Of a stretch of 64,000 nucleotides of DNA, positions 38,837 to 52,196 are shown piece by piece. The notes under the pieces were generated by a model. It did not search any database. It was not told where the DNA came from and was given only the letters and a program-made list of their open reading frames with translations. A program made the position numbers and the translations under genes. Source of the DNA: Chrysomallon squamiferum (Eukaryota > Mollusca > Gastropoda > Neomphalida > Peltospiridae); NCBI GenBank assembly GCA_012295275.1, contig CM022670.1, forward strand, positions 34,845,301-34,909,300, in the 5' to 3' direction. The stretch's first letter is position 1; the number at the start of each line of letters is the position of its first letter.

Positions 38837-39744
38837 TACACAGAGAGGTGGAACAAAATCAAATACATTTTGATGGTTATGATTAATAATATTTTTGTTT
38901 ATTAAATTTCTGAAGTGGTAATATTAAAAAATGGCAAGTATTTTATATTTGTAAGGCTTACTGGAAAACTGATAATTGCAAAATGAAGGACAAACATACT
39001 ATTTTCCGTCCCTATATTTGAATTTACTTCATGAAAATTAAAATCAATTTTCTTCTCTTCATATGTATTTTTATGTGATATTTTTATGTAATTTTTTGCT
39101 CTTCCGGTGTATTTAACCTGTATGCCATAACTATTTGCAGGTTCTTTTACATTCATTTTTAGCACAATAATAGTTATTTAAAAAGCTCAATGTATACTAT
39201 ATTTAGAATATCATCCTTTTTTTGGTACATTTTCAAACATTTGCTGTTCTTATGGCTATATAAATATTTCATGTTTTGCAAATGGTAGAATGTAGACAGG
39301 CACTAGAAATATTTGTGGTGCAATAAATAGTTTATTTTGAAATGGAAGAGGTGTTTATTGCTTGTTTAATTAGCAGTGTTCAGCTGATAAAAAAAGAGAG
39401 AGAGAGAGAGACAGAGACAGAGAGAGAGAGAGAGAGAGAGATGTCTATAATTGCTGAAAACATGGTCAACTAATTAAACCATGACAAAATCAAAATTGTC
39501 TGAAAATGTAATATCCTCAAATTACATAAAGATTTTGAGAAAAAGGTTGCATGAGACATAGTTTATCATGAGGGTGGAACGCAATAGTAAAAATATTCAA
39601 GGTAATATTTCATTGAAAGTACCTCTGCCATTTTCACTACAGAAGACTATTTGCCTTAGAAATATATATTTTTCCTATTAAAATAAATAAATAATGTATA
39701 ATTTATCACTGAAACGTTATTTTCCTTGTGAAATTAGGCGTGAC

Positions 39745-39783
39745 AATTTGTAAGCCTCGCGGGCCGTAGTTTGCCCATGACTG
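39745..39783 (-). mobile_element. hAT-type transposon terminus
   Basis: On the minus strand, starting at 39783, the sequence CAGTCATGGGCAAACTACGG closely follows the terminal motif CAGNNNTGGGCAAACTACGGCCCG of many hAT DNA transposons. Only one end is recognised. The opposite terminus and any 8-bp target duplication were not found in adjacent sequence, so this is probably a truncated copy. Confidence 0.5.
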
Positions 39784-40097
39784 TAATACAAGTTTACACA
39801 CATACACAGTGGCCACTAAGATTCTAAAAAATTGGCTGTCGTATTTTCGATTTCACCAGAAACTGCTGCTTTGTAACAAATGCATGAAACTGTTCGTTTC
39901 AATTATTAACAACAACAAATGAATCAGTCCTCTATGAAATGACGTCATGACTCTTACTCCCGATCTTGCATCCGATCTACAGTATCTTACAACCAGAGCG
40001 CGAATCCTATGAAATATTCTTTGTGTTAATCCCTCAAATACTGACACATGCGGCTGTGCATATCTGTAAGGAAATAATGGATATAAACTATGTGTAG

Positions 40098-40098
<1 letters not shown>

Positions 40099-40165
<67 letters not shown>

Positions 40166-40183
40166 TGTTGTTGTTGTTGTTGT
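40099..40183. repeat. (AAT)n(GTT)n compound microsatellite
   Basis: About 22 AAT units followed by six GTT units. Confidence 0.95.
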
Positions 40184-40249
40184 TAAAGTAACAGATTTTT
40201 ATCTTTTTACTAAATATATGAAACTATTTGCTTAACAAATAGTATTTAT

Positions 40250-40287
40250 ATTGGCCTATATAATGACGTCATTTAATATAGGCCAAT
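40250..40287. repeat. 38-bp near-perfect palindrome centred on a CRE site
   Basis: Arms ATTGGCCTATA (40250-40260) and TATAGGCCAAT (40277-40287) are exact reverse complements, and the centre AATGACGTCATT (40262-40273) is itself palindromic and offset by one base. TGACGTCA is the full cAMP-response element, and ATTGG/CCAAT boxes sit in both arms. It lies 1.3 kb upstream of the gene B start. It is either a promoter element or the core of a palindromic transposon. Confidence 0.6.
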
Positions 40288-40739
40288 CATGGCTAATCTT
40301 GAAAATCGGCAGGTGCGCTAACATTACACTGGTTTAGGACCTATCATAAAACCATTTCTCACTAATAATTTAAATTAATTTACAAAAGATCAATAAAACA
40401 AACAAATAATCAAAATAAAAAACAAACACACAAACAAAAAAACTTTTTTATTTTTATTATTATTTTTTTTTTTTTTTTTTTTTTTTATGGGTTTACGTAT
40501 CCGGAATCGTCATAAACAGATATAAAATATTTACACAAATTATGAAGTCGACTTTATTATTATTATCATCATCATCATCATCATCATCATCATACTACTA
40601 CTAATAATGCAGCTTTCTATACTGGGATTATAAATAAGTAAGAAAAAAATAAAAATAAAATCATAAAAATAATGACCTAAATTTCATATTAGACCCGTCA
40701 TAAACATAATGTTTAACTATACATGTCAGAATCAAAATA

Positions 40740-41271
40740 CAGTGGAACCTCGGGTTACAAACTTTATTCGTTCCCTAACTCGGTTCGTAAACCGAAGCAA
40801 TGGCAGACACGCGAACGCAACTCTCATTTTTTGCAATTATTTCTTTCTTAACCTCTACTGCGATACGTTTAAACTTTCCACCAGGTTTATCGCTTTCACT
40901 TTTAGTTTTCTTGAGCGCTATATTAGATAGGGTATAAAAAAAAATATACACATAAAAGCAGCAACACTTTAAACAATATCAGAGCAAAATCTATCGAGTT
41001 CCAATTGCGTATCGAAGACTAAAGACCCTAATTCATGATATATGCATGCCTATAATCCTTACTTTGACCCCCGTTATGACGTAAGCATCTATTCTTATCT
41101 TTACTAGATGTTGACGTCAAAACCGACGTCAAAAAAAATCTTGTCGTGGTGCGTCGCTGTAGTTCGTAACTAGGGACATTATTCGTGAACCGAGACAAAA
41201 ATTGTCCAAGATCACGGTTCGTAATCCGATTTATTCGTGCTTCGAGGCGTTCGTAACACGAGGTTCCACTG
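40740..41271. mobile_element. 532-bp MITE, Tc1/mariner-pogo (Tigger-like) type
   Basis: The left end CAGTGGAACCTCGGGTTAC (from 40740) and the reverse complement of the right end, CAGTGGAACCTCGTGTTACG (to 41271), form terminal inverted repeats differing at only a couple of positions over about 23 bp. Further subterminal pieces such as GGTTCGTAA occur near both ends. The left flank is TA, as expected for this superfamily's target duplication; the right flank reads TG, a likely mutation. There is no transposase frame, so the element is non-autonomous. It ends about 340 bp upstream of the gene B ATG. Confidence 0.8.
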
Positions 41272-41370
41272 TGTTTTTTTATTTATTTGTTTTGTAAATG
41301 TAAAAAATAATGAGTTAATATGATCTGAAAAATGAGCTATAAACGCTACATAACGTTTTAAAATATAATC

Positions 41371-41372
<2 letters not shown>

Positions 41373-41440
<68 letters not shown>
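41373..41440. repeat. 68-bp pure poly-A tract
   Basis: An uninterrupted A run about 170 bp upstream of the gene B start. It could be a retroposon tail, a slippage product or an assembly artefact. Confidence 0.95.
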
Positions 41441-41442
<2 letters not shown>

Positions 41443-41607
41443 AATGTAAAAAAAAAAAAAAAAAGAATTAGTATACAGCCTAAGGTAACCAAAAGTTGAG
41501 TCACTGAAAAACTGCCTGGTTGAGCACATATTTAATATGCTGCATTAATTTTTCAGCTCTGCTGTGGCAGATGCATAACAAATGGAGTAAACAGCTGGGC
41601 TATCATA

Positions 41608-42948
41608 ATGAACGACATTGAAGTTCAACACCATGGATACAGACTAATTGAATTTGAAGAAACATACAGTATAAAACCAGAAACAATTTCTTTAAAACAA
41701 AGAATTTACACTTTCACTCACAAATGCTGTAGTATTGACTCTGTTAAGAATACTCTGACAAAACTGTTTCCCATTGTGCAGACTTTAAAATCTTACAAAA
41801 TAGCAGAAGACTTGCCAAATGATCTGATAGCTGGTCTCACTGTAGGAATTTTGATAGTTCCTCAAGGTGAGTTTTGTGAATGTATTTCTACATTAATTTA
41901 TCAAATATTACTTACTGTTTGTGAAATTCGGTAAATAATCTTCAGACACATCTATTCTTATATTCTGCACTTCACATAAAATTTCTGTTTTAAACTGTTT
42001 TATTTTCAAGATGATTTTCAAGATGATTTTCTTGTTTAATATGTTTAATATGTTTATAAAATATTACTTCTTGTGAAATTCAGTAAATAATCTTCAGACA
42101 TGTCTAATGTTATAAACTGTACTTCACACAAAATTTCTCTTTTCTTTTTTTCTTTCAGGAATGGCTTTTGGTGCTTTGTCGACTCTCCCTCCAATTGTTG
42201 GTTTGTACATCTCTCTGTTTGCACCTCTCACATATTTCTTCTTTGGTACATCACGCCAGTCTTCTTTAGGTGAGTTTATTTATAATTTAGTTTATAATCA
42301 GTTTCAGATGGTATTGTTAATTTTATGTTTAGACTGAACTTTGGTACTGGGCTGTTGTCATCAGAAGAAAATATGAGGAAGGAACAAAATATTCAGAGAA
42401 AATTTGTATTTTATTTATTTATTTATTTTTATAACAGAGTTGAACATTAGCAGACACTCTGGGTAAGCATCTTGTATTTTAGAACCTCCATTAATATTGA
42501 TTTAATATATACGTGTTGCAAATGGTCTAATAAAATTATTTATACTTTCTAATTCTTATGTTATTGTTCTGGGCAACATATTGTCACTAATAACAGTGTA
42601 TGATAGTAAAATAAATATGTTACAAAACATTTGAATGCCAACCATTTTCCTCCTTCACTACCAGAATGATGACATCACTGTGTACATGTGGACCATACTA
42701 GAATAAACTAAATAGACTGTTGAGTATACACTGAAATTTTTGAACTGGGTTGTTTTGTTGTTTTATTTTATTATTAATTAATGTTAACAAATAAACTTGA
42801 AATTTAACAGAAACAACGTTTCCTTTTTGTCACTATAGGCATGCACTGATTTTAATTAAAATCTCTATTTTTAATGATATAAAATAATATATTGCAGAGT
42901 CTTCCAGTTAAACATATTTTAAAATGTCTTATTTATGTATATATTACT

Positions 42949-43001
<53 letters not shown>

Positions 43002-43413
43002 TAGATAGATGGATAGATAGATAGATAGATACATTTTCTTTTTAATTCCAGGTTGTATTGCTGTTCTCAGTTTAATGATGGCAGACATTCTTGATAAATA
43101 TGATGAAAATGTTAAGAATTTAATTGTTAATAGCCAAAACAATTCCAGAAAAATCACAACAGAAGCATCATTTCAGATGTCATCCACAATAAATGAATAT
43201 GTTTCTGCCATTTCAACAACCCATTCTGAAGAAATATCTGAAGATAATGTAGCTAAAAGAATTGAAGTAGCAGGGGCAATAACTCTTGTTGCTGGACTAG
43301 TCACAGTTGGTATTATCAATTTTATTTTTAACATTAAACTACTAAAAATAATAATAATAATAATAATAATAATAATTGTAGTAGTAGTAGTAGTAGTAGT
43401 AATAATAATAATA

Positions 43414-43485
<72 letters not shown>

Positions 43486-46422
43486 CATTATGTATTCACA
43501 ACAAAAGCAGCTGACTGATGTTTAAGTAGTATACATTATACACTGTTTTGGGCTGGGTTTTTTCATAGATGGTTCTTGGGAAGTGTCACTTTGGTTTTGT
43601 TGTGACCTACATGTCCAATTCCCTCATCACATCTTTCACTGTGGCTGTAGCTGTCCATGTGTTGACCAGTCAGATGAAGAATGTTTTTGGACTTTGTTTA
43701 TCTCGACATTCTGGCACTGGGAAAGTTATTTTGGTAAGTAACTTATTATACACTATACAGTGCCTTAAGATCAATGTAAGGATCGAAAAAGTTTATGCCA
43801 TAAATTCTAGTTTCTTCAGATTGAAATGGATGGAAAATATGTACAAATTATGTGTTATAAACTATATTTTTTGTAGACTGAAATGGATAAAAAAATCTAA
43901 AAAGAAATCATTTGTTATAAAGTCTATTTTCAGGGGAATGAGGTGGATAAAGAATCTGTATAGAAATTAATTGTTATATTTCCCACAGAATGGAATAGAT
44001 GTAGAATTTGTATAGAAATTATAATGTAAATGCTATATTTTTTCTACATTGAATTTGTATGGAAATGCAGATGTTTCATTTAAAGTTTTATTAGAATAAT
44101 TGCATATGGCTGGTTCTGTAAAAAAAAAAAAAAAAAAATAAATGAATAAAAATAATAATGAATAATAAAATAAGGTAAGTTAAAATCAAATCAAATCAAA
44201 TAAATAAATAAATCCATAAATAAACCAATAAATCAATAATTAATTCTAAAAATCCATAGTTTGAAAATTAATTCATAATTATACAGCTTCTTGCAGTGTA
44301 TTAAAGTTAATAGAACCCGAGGTTAACAAAAAAGAAAAGAAAAAAGATTAGTACTGAATATTTAAAAAAAATTAATATTGCATTTAAAATAATATTAATT
44401 TTTAATTTTTAGACATGGTATGACGTGTTTGCCAACATCTCCAAGACAAACCCAGTCTCTGTGATCACATGTGCAGTTTGCATTATTGTTATATATCTCG
44501 TTAAATCACAGATCAATGAGAAATTCAAATCTAAAATGAAAATTCCTGTTCCCATAGAGTTCATAGTTGTAAGTTATAAAGGTTACATTTGCTTATTTCT
44601 TTTCATTCTTTCATTGGGTTATTGTTGTAAAAATCTCCTTGTTGTTTTGTTTACATTTACAAAATATGTTTTTAAAAGTTTGTGCAGATGGTCTAAATGC
44701 ATTTGATTGCAGATAAAGTTTTGTTTTATTCTAATTTTGGATGTAAGTATATATATATATATATATATATATTAAAGAAAAAAATAAAATGATAAGAGAG
44801 TGACTATTTCATATTATCAAAATGACTGTTCTTTATTTGTATGGTAAAGGAAAAGAAAATTAATTAAAAAACTAAATTAAATAAATAAACATATATAATT
44901 AGAACATTTATTACTATTATTTTTATTACTTTTATAAAGTTCATATATATTGTTAGTGTGTGTAATATAAATATGTGTGTATGTGTTTGTGCATGTCTGT
45001 GTGTGTATGTCTGTATCTGCATGTGTATGAATTTGTTTGTGTGTGTGATGTGATGTCATGTGATGTGTATTATGGGTGTGTCTGTATGTGTATATTAACA
45101 CTTTCTACAGAATAATTATTAACTGTATTTTTAGTCACTGCTTCGATTTCATTTACTCTGTAGATGATAACTGGTACATTAATTTCACACTTTGGACATT
45201 TCCAGACTAACTACAATGTTCCTGTTGTTGGCAACATTCCTGTTGGGTGAGTTTTCAGATATAACTGTTACGACAATCATCTGATATATATTTATTCATA
45301 ATGATAAATTGAAATAGATATAGAATTTACTTCCATATTCATTTCATGGAGAATGCAATATATTTATTTTTTATTAGAAATTTTTATACATGTGCTTCTT
45401 TATATAGAATTTTTTTTTTTTTATTACTTTGATAAAGTTTAATAAAGAAAGAAACTGGTAAATAATAGTATTTATAATTATAAGTATTTTAGCTATTCTG
45501 CATATTTCAGTGTCTAACTCTGATAATAAAACAAGGATAATAAAATATGCAATCCTATGTTACAAATAATAAATAAATTAAATCTTTACCTACTTCAGCA
45601 TGATTTAGTATTAATTTTTAATTTTTTAATTTTCTTTATTCAGCATTCCTGTTTTGCATGTACCAAACCCATTATTAGCAAAAGATTACATTATGCAAGG
45701 TTTTGTAATCATCATGGTTGCATACGCTCAATCAGTATCCACGGCAAAAACATTTGGTTTGAAGCATAATTACAAAATAGATTCAGATCAGGTAACAAAA
45801 CAAATATTCTCTTGTTAATACTTAAAACTTAAATCATAACACAAAACAAAATTTTAAGAAAAATTAAAAATGGTATTTCTTTCTACTGAATGTTGTTTGT
45901 CGTATTATACATAAATTTTCGAAAGAACAAAAAGATTTAAATGTGTTTGTATTTCAGGAAATGTTTGCCATTGGTTCAGCCTGTCTGGTGTGTTCCTTGT
46001 TTTCTGGATTTTTCACAGCAGCCTCTGTGTCAAGGTCAATTGTACAAGATGGTGCTGGTGGTCGAACTCAGGTTTCACTGAATATTTATTAGTTTTAAAA
46101 AGTCACTCATGTCCTGATGTGAATTAATGTAGACATGAAAATTAGTTAAGAAATATAATATAGGAAAGAAATCATAACAGGTCTGTCCTTTGGCAGAACA
46201 AATATTTACAAACAAAGAATAAGAAATTTCAGCTGTCCCATTAAACAAACTAATCATGAATTTTAAATTGTTAAATAAATAAGTAAGTAAGATGATATTA
46301 TAGATAAAATAACTGATAATAAAAAGTTGATATCCTTTATTTTATTGTTAAAATTATTGTTATTAGTATTATTGTTATTGTTATTATTATTGTTACTGTT
46401 ATTATTAATGTTGTTGCTATTA

Positions 46423-46459
<37 letters not shown>

Positions 46460-47806
46460 CCCTGGGCCCCTCATTTATTATACATGAGCATTTTCAAACA
46501 GGATCATATCCCTTTAGATTTTTTCTTTTAACTGAGATTGTTTGGTATGTTTTTTTTAATGTACTGAATATATGGGAAAATGAACACAACTAAAATGTAA
46601 AGGTAGAAAAATTGATAAAAATAGCATGCGTTTTTTTCTTTTCGTATATCTTTGTTTTCTTTTCTCATTGAAGTTTTAAAAGAGAAAACAAATGTAACAT
46701 GTTTCAGATAACCTCACTTGTTGCTTGTTTGCTTGTGATGCTGGTGATCATGGCTATAGGAAAATATGTGTACGATTTGCCACTGGTAAGTTACAGCTTG
46801 CAAATTTTTATTTTCCAGATAATGTTAAGTAGGAAGTCCATACTTAAATTATCTTGTATTTTGTTGAACATAAAAATATTATTGTCATTTTAAAAATTTT
46901 AATAATATATGAAACAGCAGTAGGTGTGCAACCACAAACAAAAAAAAAGAAAACTTTATGAGCTTAAAACATTTAATTCTAATATTTTAGCATTTGTTAT
47001 TATTTTAAATTTATCAGAAAGATAAAATAAATTTAAGTAATAGTGAGAAATTATTAAAAATATAATTTGTACTCCAGTTATTGTGTTAACAGATGATGTA
47101 TTTGTTTGACAATGGTGGGTTTTTTTTTCATATTAAAACAAATTTTAAAATTATATTTTTTATCTTTATTTTTTTATAAAAATTTAAATAGTGTGCATAT
47201 CATTCAGTTATCATCCCAAATAAATAATAAAATGAAACATGCACTTTTTGCATAGAAAACTATAGGTAATAATTTTAGTGATACATACCCTAAATTATCA
47301 CTTTAAAATTTTGAAAAAGTAAAAACAATGAACAAATAATAAAAAAGATATTAATTGTACACATATAAAGAATAATAATATGAGGTTAATTTCAGTGCAT
47401 CCTGGCAAGTATTATTATAGTGAGTCTTCGACCAATGTTTATGAAGTTGTTTACTTTGAAAACGTTGTGGTACAAGTCACAGTATGACTGTGTAAGTATT
47501 TTGTAATTTTTTTTTAGATATTTTATTATTATAATTATTATTATTAATTTATTTATTTTTATTTTTTTTTTTTTTTTGTTTGTTTATTTTTTTGATGGGG
47601 AAATATTAAATTAGTGTGTAGTTCAGCAAGCTGATTTAAAATAAAACAAAGAAAAAGTATGCATTAAAATTTATATAAAAGTTAACTTATATTTTCAAAG
47701 TCTCTAAAATATTTATATAGAAATAAAAAAAAAAATGTTTCAGAGAGATTATTGATTATTAATAGCCTTAAGGTTGATACAAAAATTGAAATAATATTAA
47801 AGCTTC

Positions 47807-47865
<59 letters not shown>

Positions 47866-50800
47866 AATAAATAAATAAATAAGTTAAAAGAAAAATATTT
47901 ATAAAAATATTTAGTTTATTTATAATACATAAATTTACAATAAGAATTCTAAAGTTAAATTGTAAATAAAACTTCAGACTGTATGGATTGTGACATTTGT
48001 AACCTGTGTTGTTCTCGACACTTACATTGGTTTGCTCATTGGTATTTTGGTGTCTCTGATTTTTGTTGTTGTCAGGACTCAGATGTGAGTATGAAAAATT
48101 TCATGTTGTTTACATGTCTTTTATTATATCTTCGGGAACTTGAGATGTAGATAATTTTTATTGTCGGAGCATGTCAGAAACAGTAATGCTGTATACTTTC
48201 AAAAACAACATAGTTCTATATTAACCACTGTTCCTGATATTTAAATACAGCATTTATATATGTATGTATGTTATGTATGTGTGAATGTGTATGTGTATGT
48301 ATTTAATGTATGTATGAATTTAACAAACAGTATGTATGATATATGCATATATATGTATATATGTATGTACATACAAACATATCAGGTATATATATACATA
48401 CATTTTTTCATGCATACATACATAAATATGCATGTGTATATATGTATGTATGAATGTATGTATATGAATATTTGTATGTGTATGTATATGTTTATGTTTA
48501 TCTATCTATGTCTATACATACATGCACACACACACACACACACATAGACATACACACATACACACACACACAAACACACACACATATATGTATATGCATA
48601 TGATGAAACTTCTCAAAACCAGATGCTAACAAAACTGATTTATGCATTTTTTTTATTAAACCTAAAACCTCAGTAAACGTAACACTTTAAACTTGTTTCC
48701 ATGGATATGATGGTATTTGATTTTGATCAAATAAAACAGGTTACTAATTTTCTCTCTGATTCGAGACCTGTGAATAATTTATCTACACTGCATAAGTAAT
48801 GGAACATGTTTTATATTCTGTCAGTTTAAACTGGGTTTTTCTTAAATAATTAATTATATATATATATTTTTTTTTGTTTCAGTTTATCTACTGTCATTGT
48901 GGGTGTTGTGAATCAGACTTCAGAATTCAGGTCATTGACCTGTTACAAACAGGTGTTCAGTGTTAGGTTGATAAAAACTCAGTTTTAATATTATTGATAG
49001 ATAATATTAATATTATTGACAGTAATATTAGATATTTTATATAAATACGTCATTCAAAACATGAATTTCTGCACACACTGATTTTTTTTATTTGTTTTTA
49101 TGTAAAGAGATTTTTATAACTTAGTGAAAACACTTTATAAAATGGTTTAATTTGAAAATGGTCTGAATGAATTGTGTGTGTTTATGTATGTATGTGTGTG
49201 TGTGTGTGTGTGTATGTGTGTGTGTGTTTAATATGGTTGCTAATTCTAACCATTTTAATAAACTTATAGTATCTGTTCCTCCCTTCATATTTATCTTATC
49301 TACCCCCTCTCTTTTTTTTGTACTCACTCATCTTTCATAGTGAGTCATCCTGACAAAAAACACTATCTGTCATAATATATTTAGTTCACGAATTTATATT
49401 CTTTAAAATTAATTTTTATACCAGGCTGCTGAAATATTATTACTCTATTTTTGCTATCATCATCATTATGATTATTATTATAATTATTATTACAACTATC
49501 ATTACTGTTAATATCAGTATTGTTATCATCATCAATATTACTGATTGGTTAATGTCCACATTAAGATAATGAAAAATGTAATATAAAAATTTCATATTTT
49601 GTGCAGGTGGCTGAAATTCCAGGTATTAAAGTGATCAGACTGGATGCACCACTTTATTTTCCAAACTCAGAAATGTTTGTAAAGAAAGTTTACAAACTGA
49701 CAGGCATTAATCCAATCAAACTGAAAAAATATCTTCATAAAAGTGAAAACCAGGTTTGTGTGTTTAGGTTATAAAAAAAATTCAAAACTTAGATTACAAA
49801 CTTTGTTTATTTTCTTTGTAAAGAAACTTTACAGACTGGAAAAATATCTTCATAAAAGTGAAAACCAGGTTTGTGTGTTTAGGTTATAAAAAAGTTCAAA
49901 ACTTAGATTACAAACTTTGTTTATTTTCTTTGTAAAGAAACTTTACAGACTGGAAAAATATCTTCATAAAAGTGAAAATCAGGTTTGTGTGTTTAGGTTA
50001 TAAAAAAGTTCAAAACTTAGATTACAAACTTTGTTTATTTTTCTTTGTAAAGAAACCCGATCAAACTGAAAAAAATATCATCATAAAAAAAAAAAAATAA
50101 AAAGTTCAAAACTTAGATTACAAACTTTGTTTATTTTTCTTTGTAAAGAAACCCGATCAAACTGAAAAAAAATATCATCATAAAAAAAAAAAAATAGTTT
50201 TCTGTATTTAAGTCTTCATTCATCTGTTATCACTAGCTCATAAAATTATAATGCCACTTCCACTGCCAGTATTGTGACACAGAGTACAGATGACAGATGG
50301 AAGTTATATAACCTCAGTTGTAATTCCCAGCAGTCCCTGTGTACTAAGTGATAAAATGCTTGCCTCAGGCATGTAGTTCATTAAAATCAGTGCATGAAGG
50401 TAAATCTCACAAACCAGTTCTGCAGTTTAAATCTGTCAAATGCTGTACTGCACTTTTAGTTTTAAAAAAATAAATAAAAATTAGTTGACACCAGTAAAGT
50501 TTTTAAATATATATATATATATATATATTCCTGTATCACTTAATAGATATAAATTATAAAAGGTTTCCGATGAAACTTAATAAATACAGTTGTTTAAATA
50601 GATATTCATAACATATGTTTTGGTTTCACTTATTAGAATATAATATTTCACATTCATGAACAAAATATACCGTTTAATTTCACATAATAGATAACATACT
50701 TAATTTATTTGTTTAATGCCTATGTAAAGTTCTTTCACCTCAGTTTCTCTGTATAATGATTATATAAACCTGGGATATAATGAAACAATATAACATATTT

Positions 50801-50892
50801 CTGTATTATAATTTATTTAGCTATTTATTTATTATTTTATTCATTTATTTATTTATTTCATTATTTCAGTATTTGTTTATTTATTTATTATT

Positions 50893-50937
<45 letters not shown>

Positions 50938-51470
50938 ATTATGTATTTATTTATTATTTATTTACTTGTTTATTTATTTAATTATTTATTTATTTAATAT
51001 TGTATAAAGTGATATAAAGGAATTACTAATCTAGTATATTTAGGAACTAGTTCTGTTTTTGTTTTTCATCATTCAGATATCACCTGATCAAGTCAGCTGC
51101 ACCGATGAGAATAAAGATTTAAAAATGTGTCAACACCTCATCACGTCATACTCGATTTGTCTGGTGTAACTTTCTTTGATTTGATGGGTGTCAGTGCTCT
51201 AGATCAAGTAAATTAAATTTAAAATAATAACTTGATTACTATGCGTATCAGTGAAACATAAATACAAATTTCTTCATTTCTGTATGCTTTCAGGGTTAAT
51301 AAAATACTGTGACAATTATTCTGACTCTATGCTTCTTTATGAGTATAAAATAGATTTACTGTTTACTTGTTATCTATTTTATTGAAAGTGAAATACTTTA
51401 TACTAATTTCTTGGTTACATAATATTTATGATTTATAGTTCAGTGACTCACACACTAAAGTTAAAAATTG

Positions 51471-51502
<32 letters not shown>

Positions 51503-52050
51503 TTCATATTTTCTATGTTCTTAAGAATTATTAAAATGGAAAATCAGAATTGCTTGATTGCTGCTTACTTCATTTAAAGTTAAATAATAAATTAAAAACA
51601 ATTAGTTTTTAAATGTTTGCATGAATTAATTTCAAATCAAAACAGACTTATTACAAATGTTCCCCTAAGAGTCTGTTTTAAAATCTAAGTAACTTGGTAA
51701 CTACATGATTAAAAAATGACCAGTGTATTTTAAAAATAATAATAAATTGAAATCACTTTGCAGAGTCTAATGCAATTTCAGACATATTTTATGAGAGTTA
51801 AAATGTTTATTTTATTTATTTATTTATTTATTTATTTTTAGGTTATAACAGAATTTGAAGATTTACATATTAATGTTTTAATTGCAGAAACTAGAGGTAA
51901 ATGATTAATGAAGTTAATTTATTTTAATAAGATCAGGCTATGTTATGTTTCAGCTTGGCTTTTCAATTTATTCTTTTTCCCAGTATTATTTTTCTAATTG
52001 TGCTTTCAGGCATGTTGTCAAATGTTATAAATTACAAATGAAATTAAGGA

Positions 52051-52081
<31 letters not shown>

Positions 52082-52160
52082 TTATAAATTTAATAATATA
52101 CAGCCATCAACAAATTTTAAATAGATTTTTAAAAACATATCTTAAGAGAATAATTTAAGG

Positions 52161-52196
<36 letters not shown>

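Larger units (their letters stand above)
33970..41607. other. Intergenic region between SLC26 genes A and B
   Basis: The first part is presumably the gene A 3' UTR; AATAAA occurs at 34340-34345 and near 34763. The rest contains AT-rich DNA, poly-T tracts (37749-37778, 38788-38832), CA-rich (36450-36565) and AG-rich (39395-39440) repeats, and the transposon remnants listed separately. Open frames here (for example 35832-36080, 37959-38150) lack splice context and recognisable composition. No gene seen. Confidence 0.65.

Noticed and set aside
39853-40047. Minus-strand 64-residue open frame near the hAT end
   Set aside because: No splice context or recognisable domain; possibly part of a decayed transposon, but unsupported.
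43345-43518. Poly-Ile, poly-Val and poly-Asn extension of gene B exon 3
   Set aside because: It is intronic microsatellite read through past the donor at 43305; the transporter continues at 43569.
49753-49868. Use of the second donor copy (49868) to correct the exon 14 frameshift of gene B
   Set aside because: Extending exon 13 to 49868 runs into an in-frame TAA within the next seven codons, so it cannot restore the frame.
49835-49868. 34-nt microexon from the ACAG acceptor that would restore the exon 14 frame by length
   Set aside because: In the required phase it contains a stop (TCA TAA), so the length match is coincidental.
49720-50200. CRISPR-like regular repeat spacing
   Set aside because: The repeats are tandem copies of an exon-intron junction in a eukaryotic gene, not short repeats with unique spacers.
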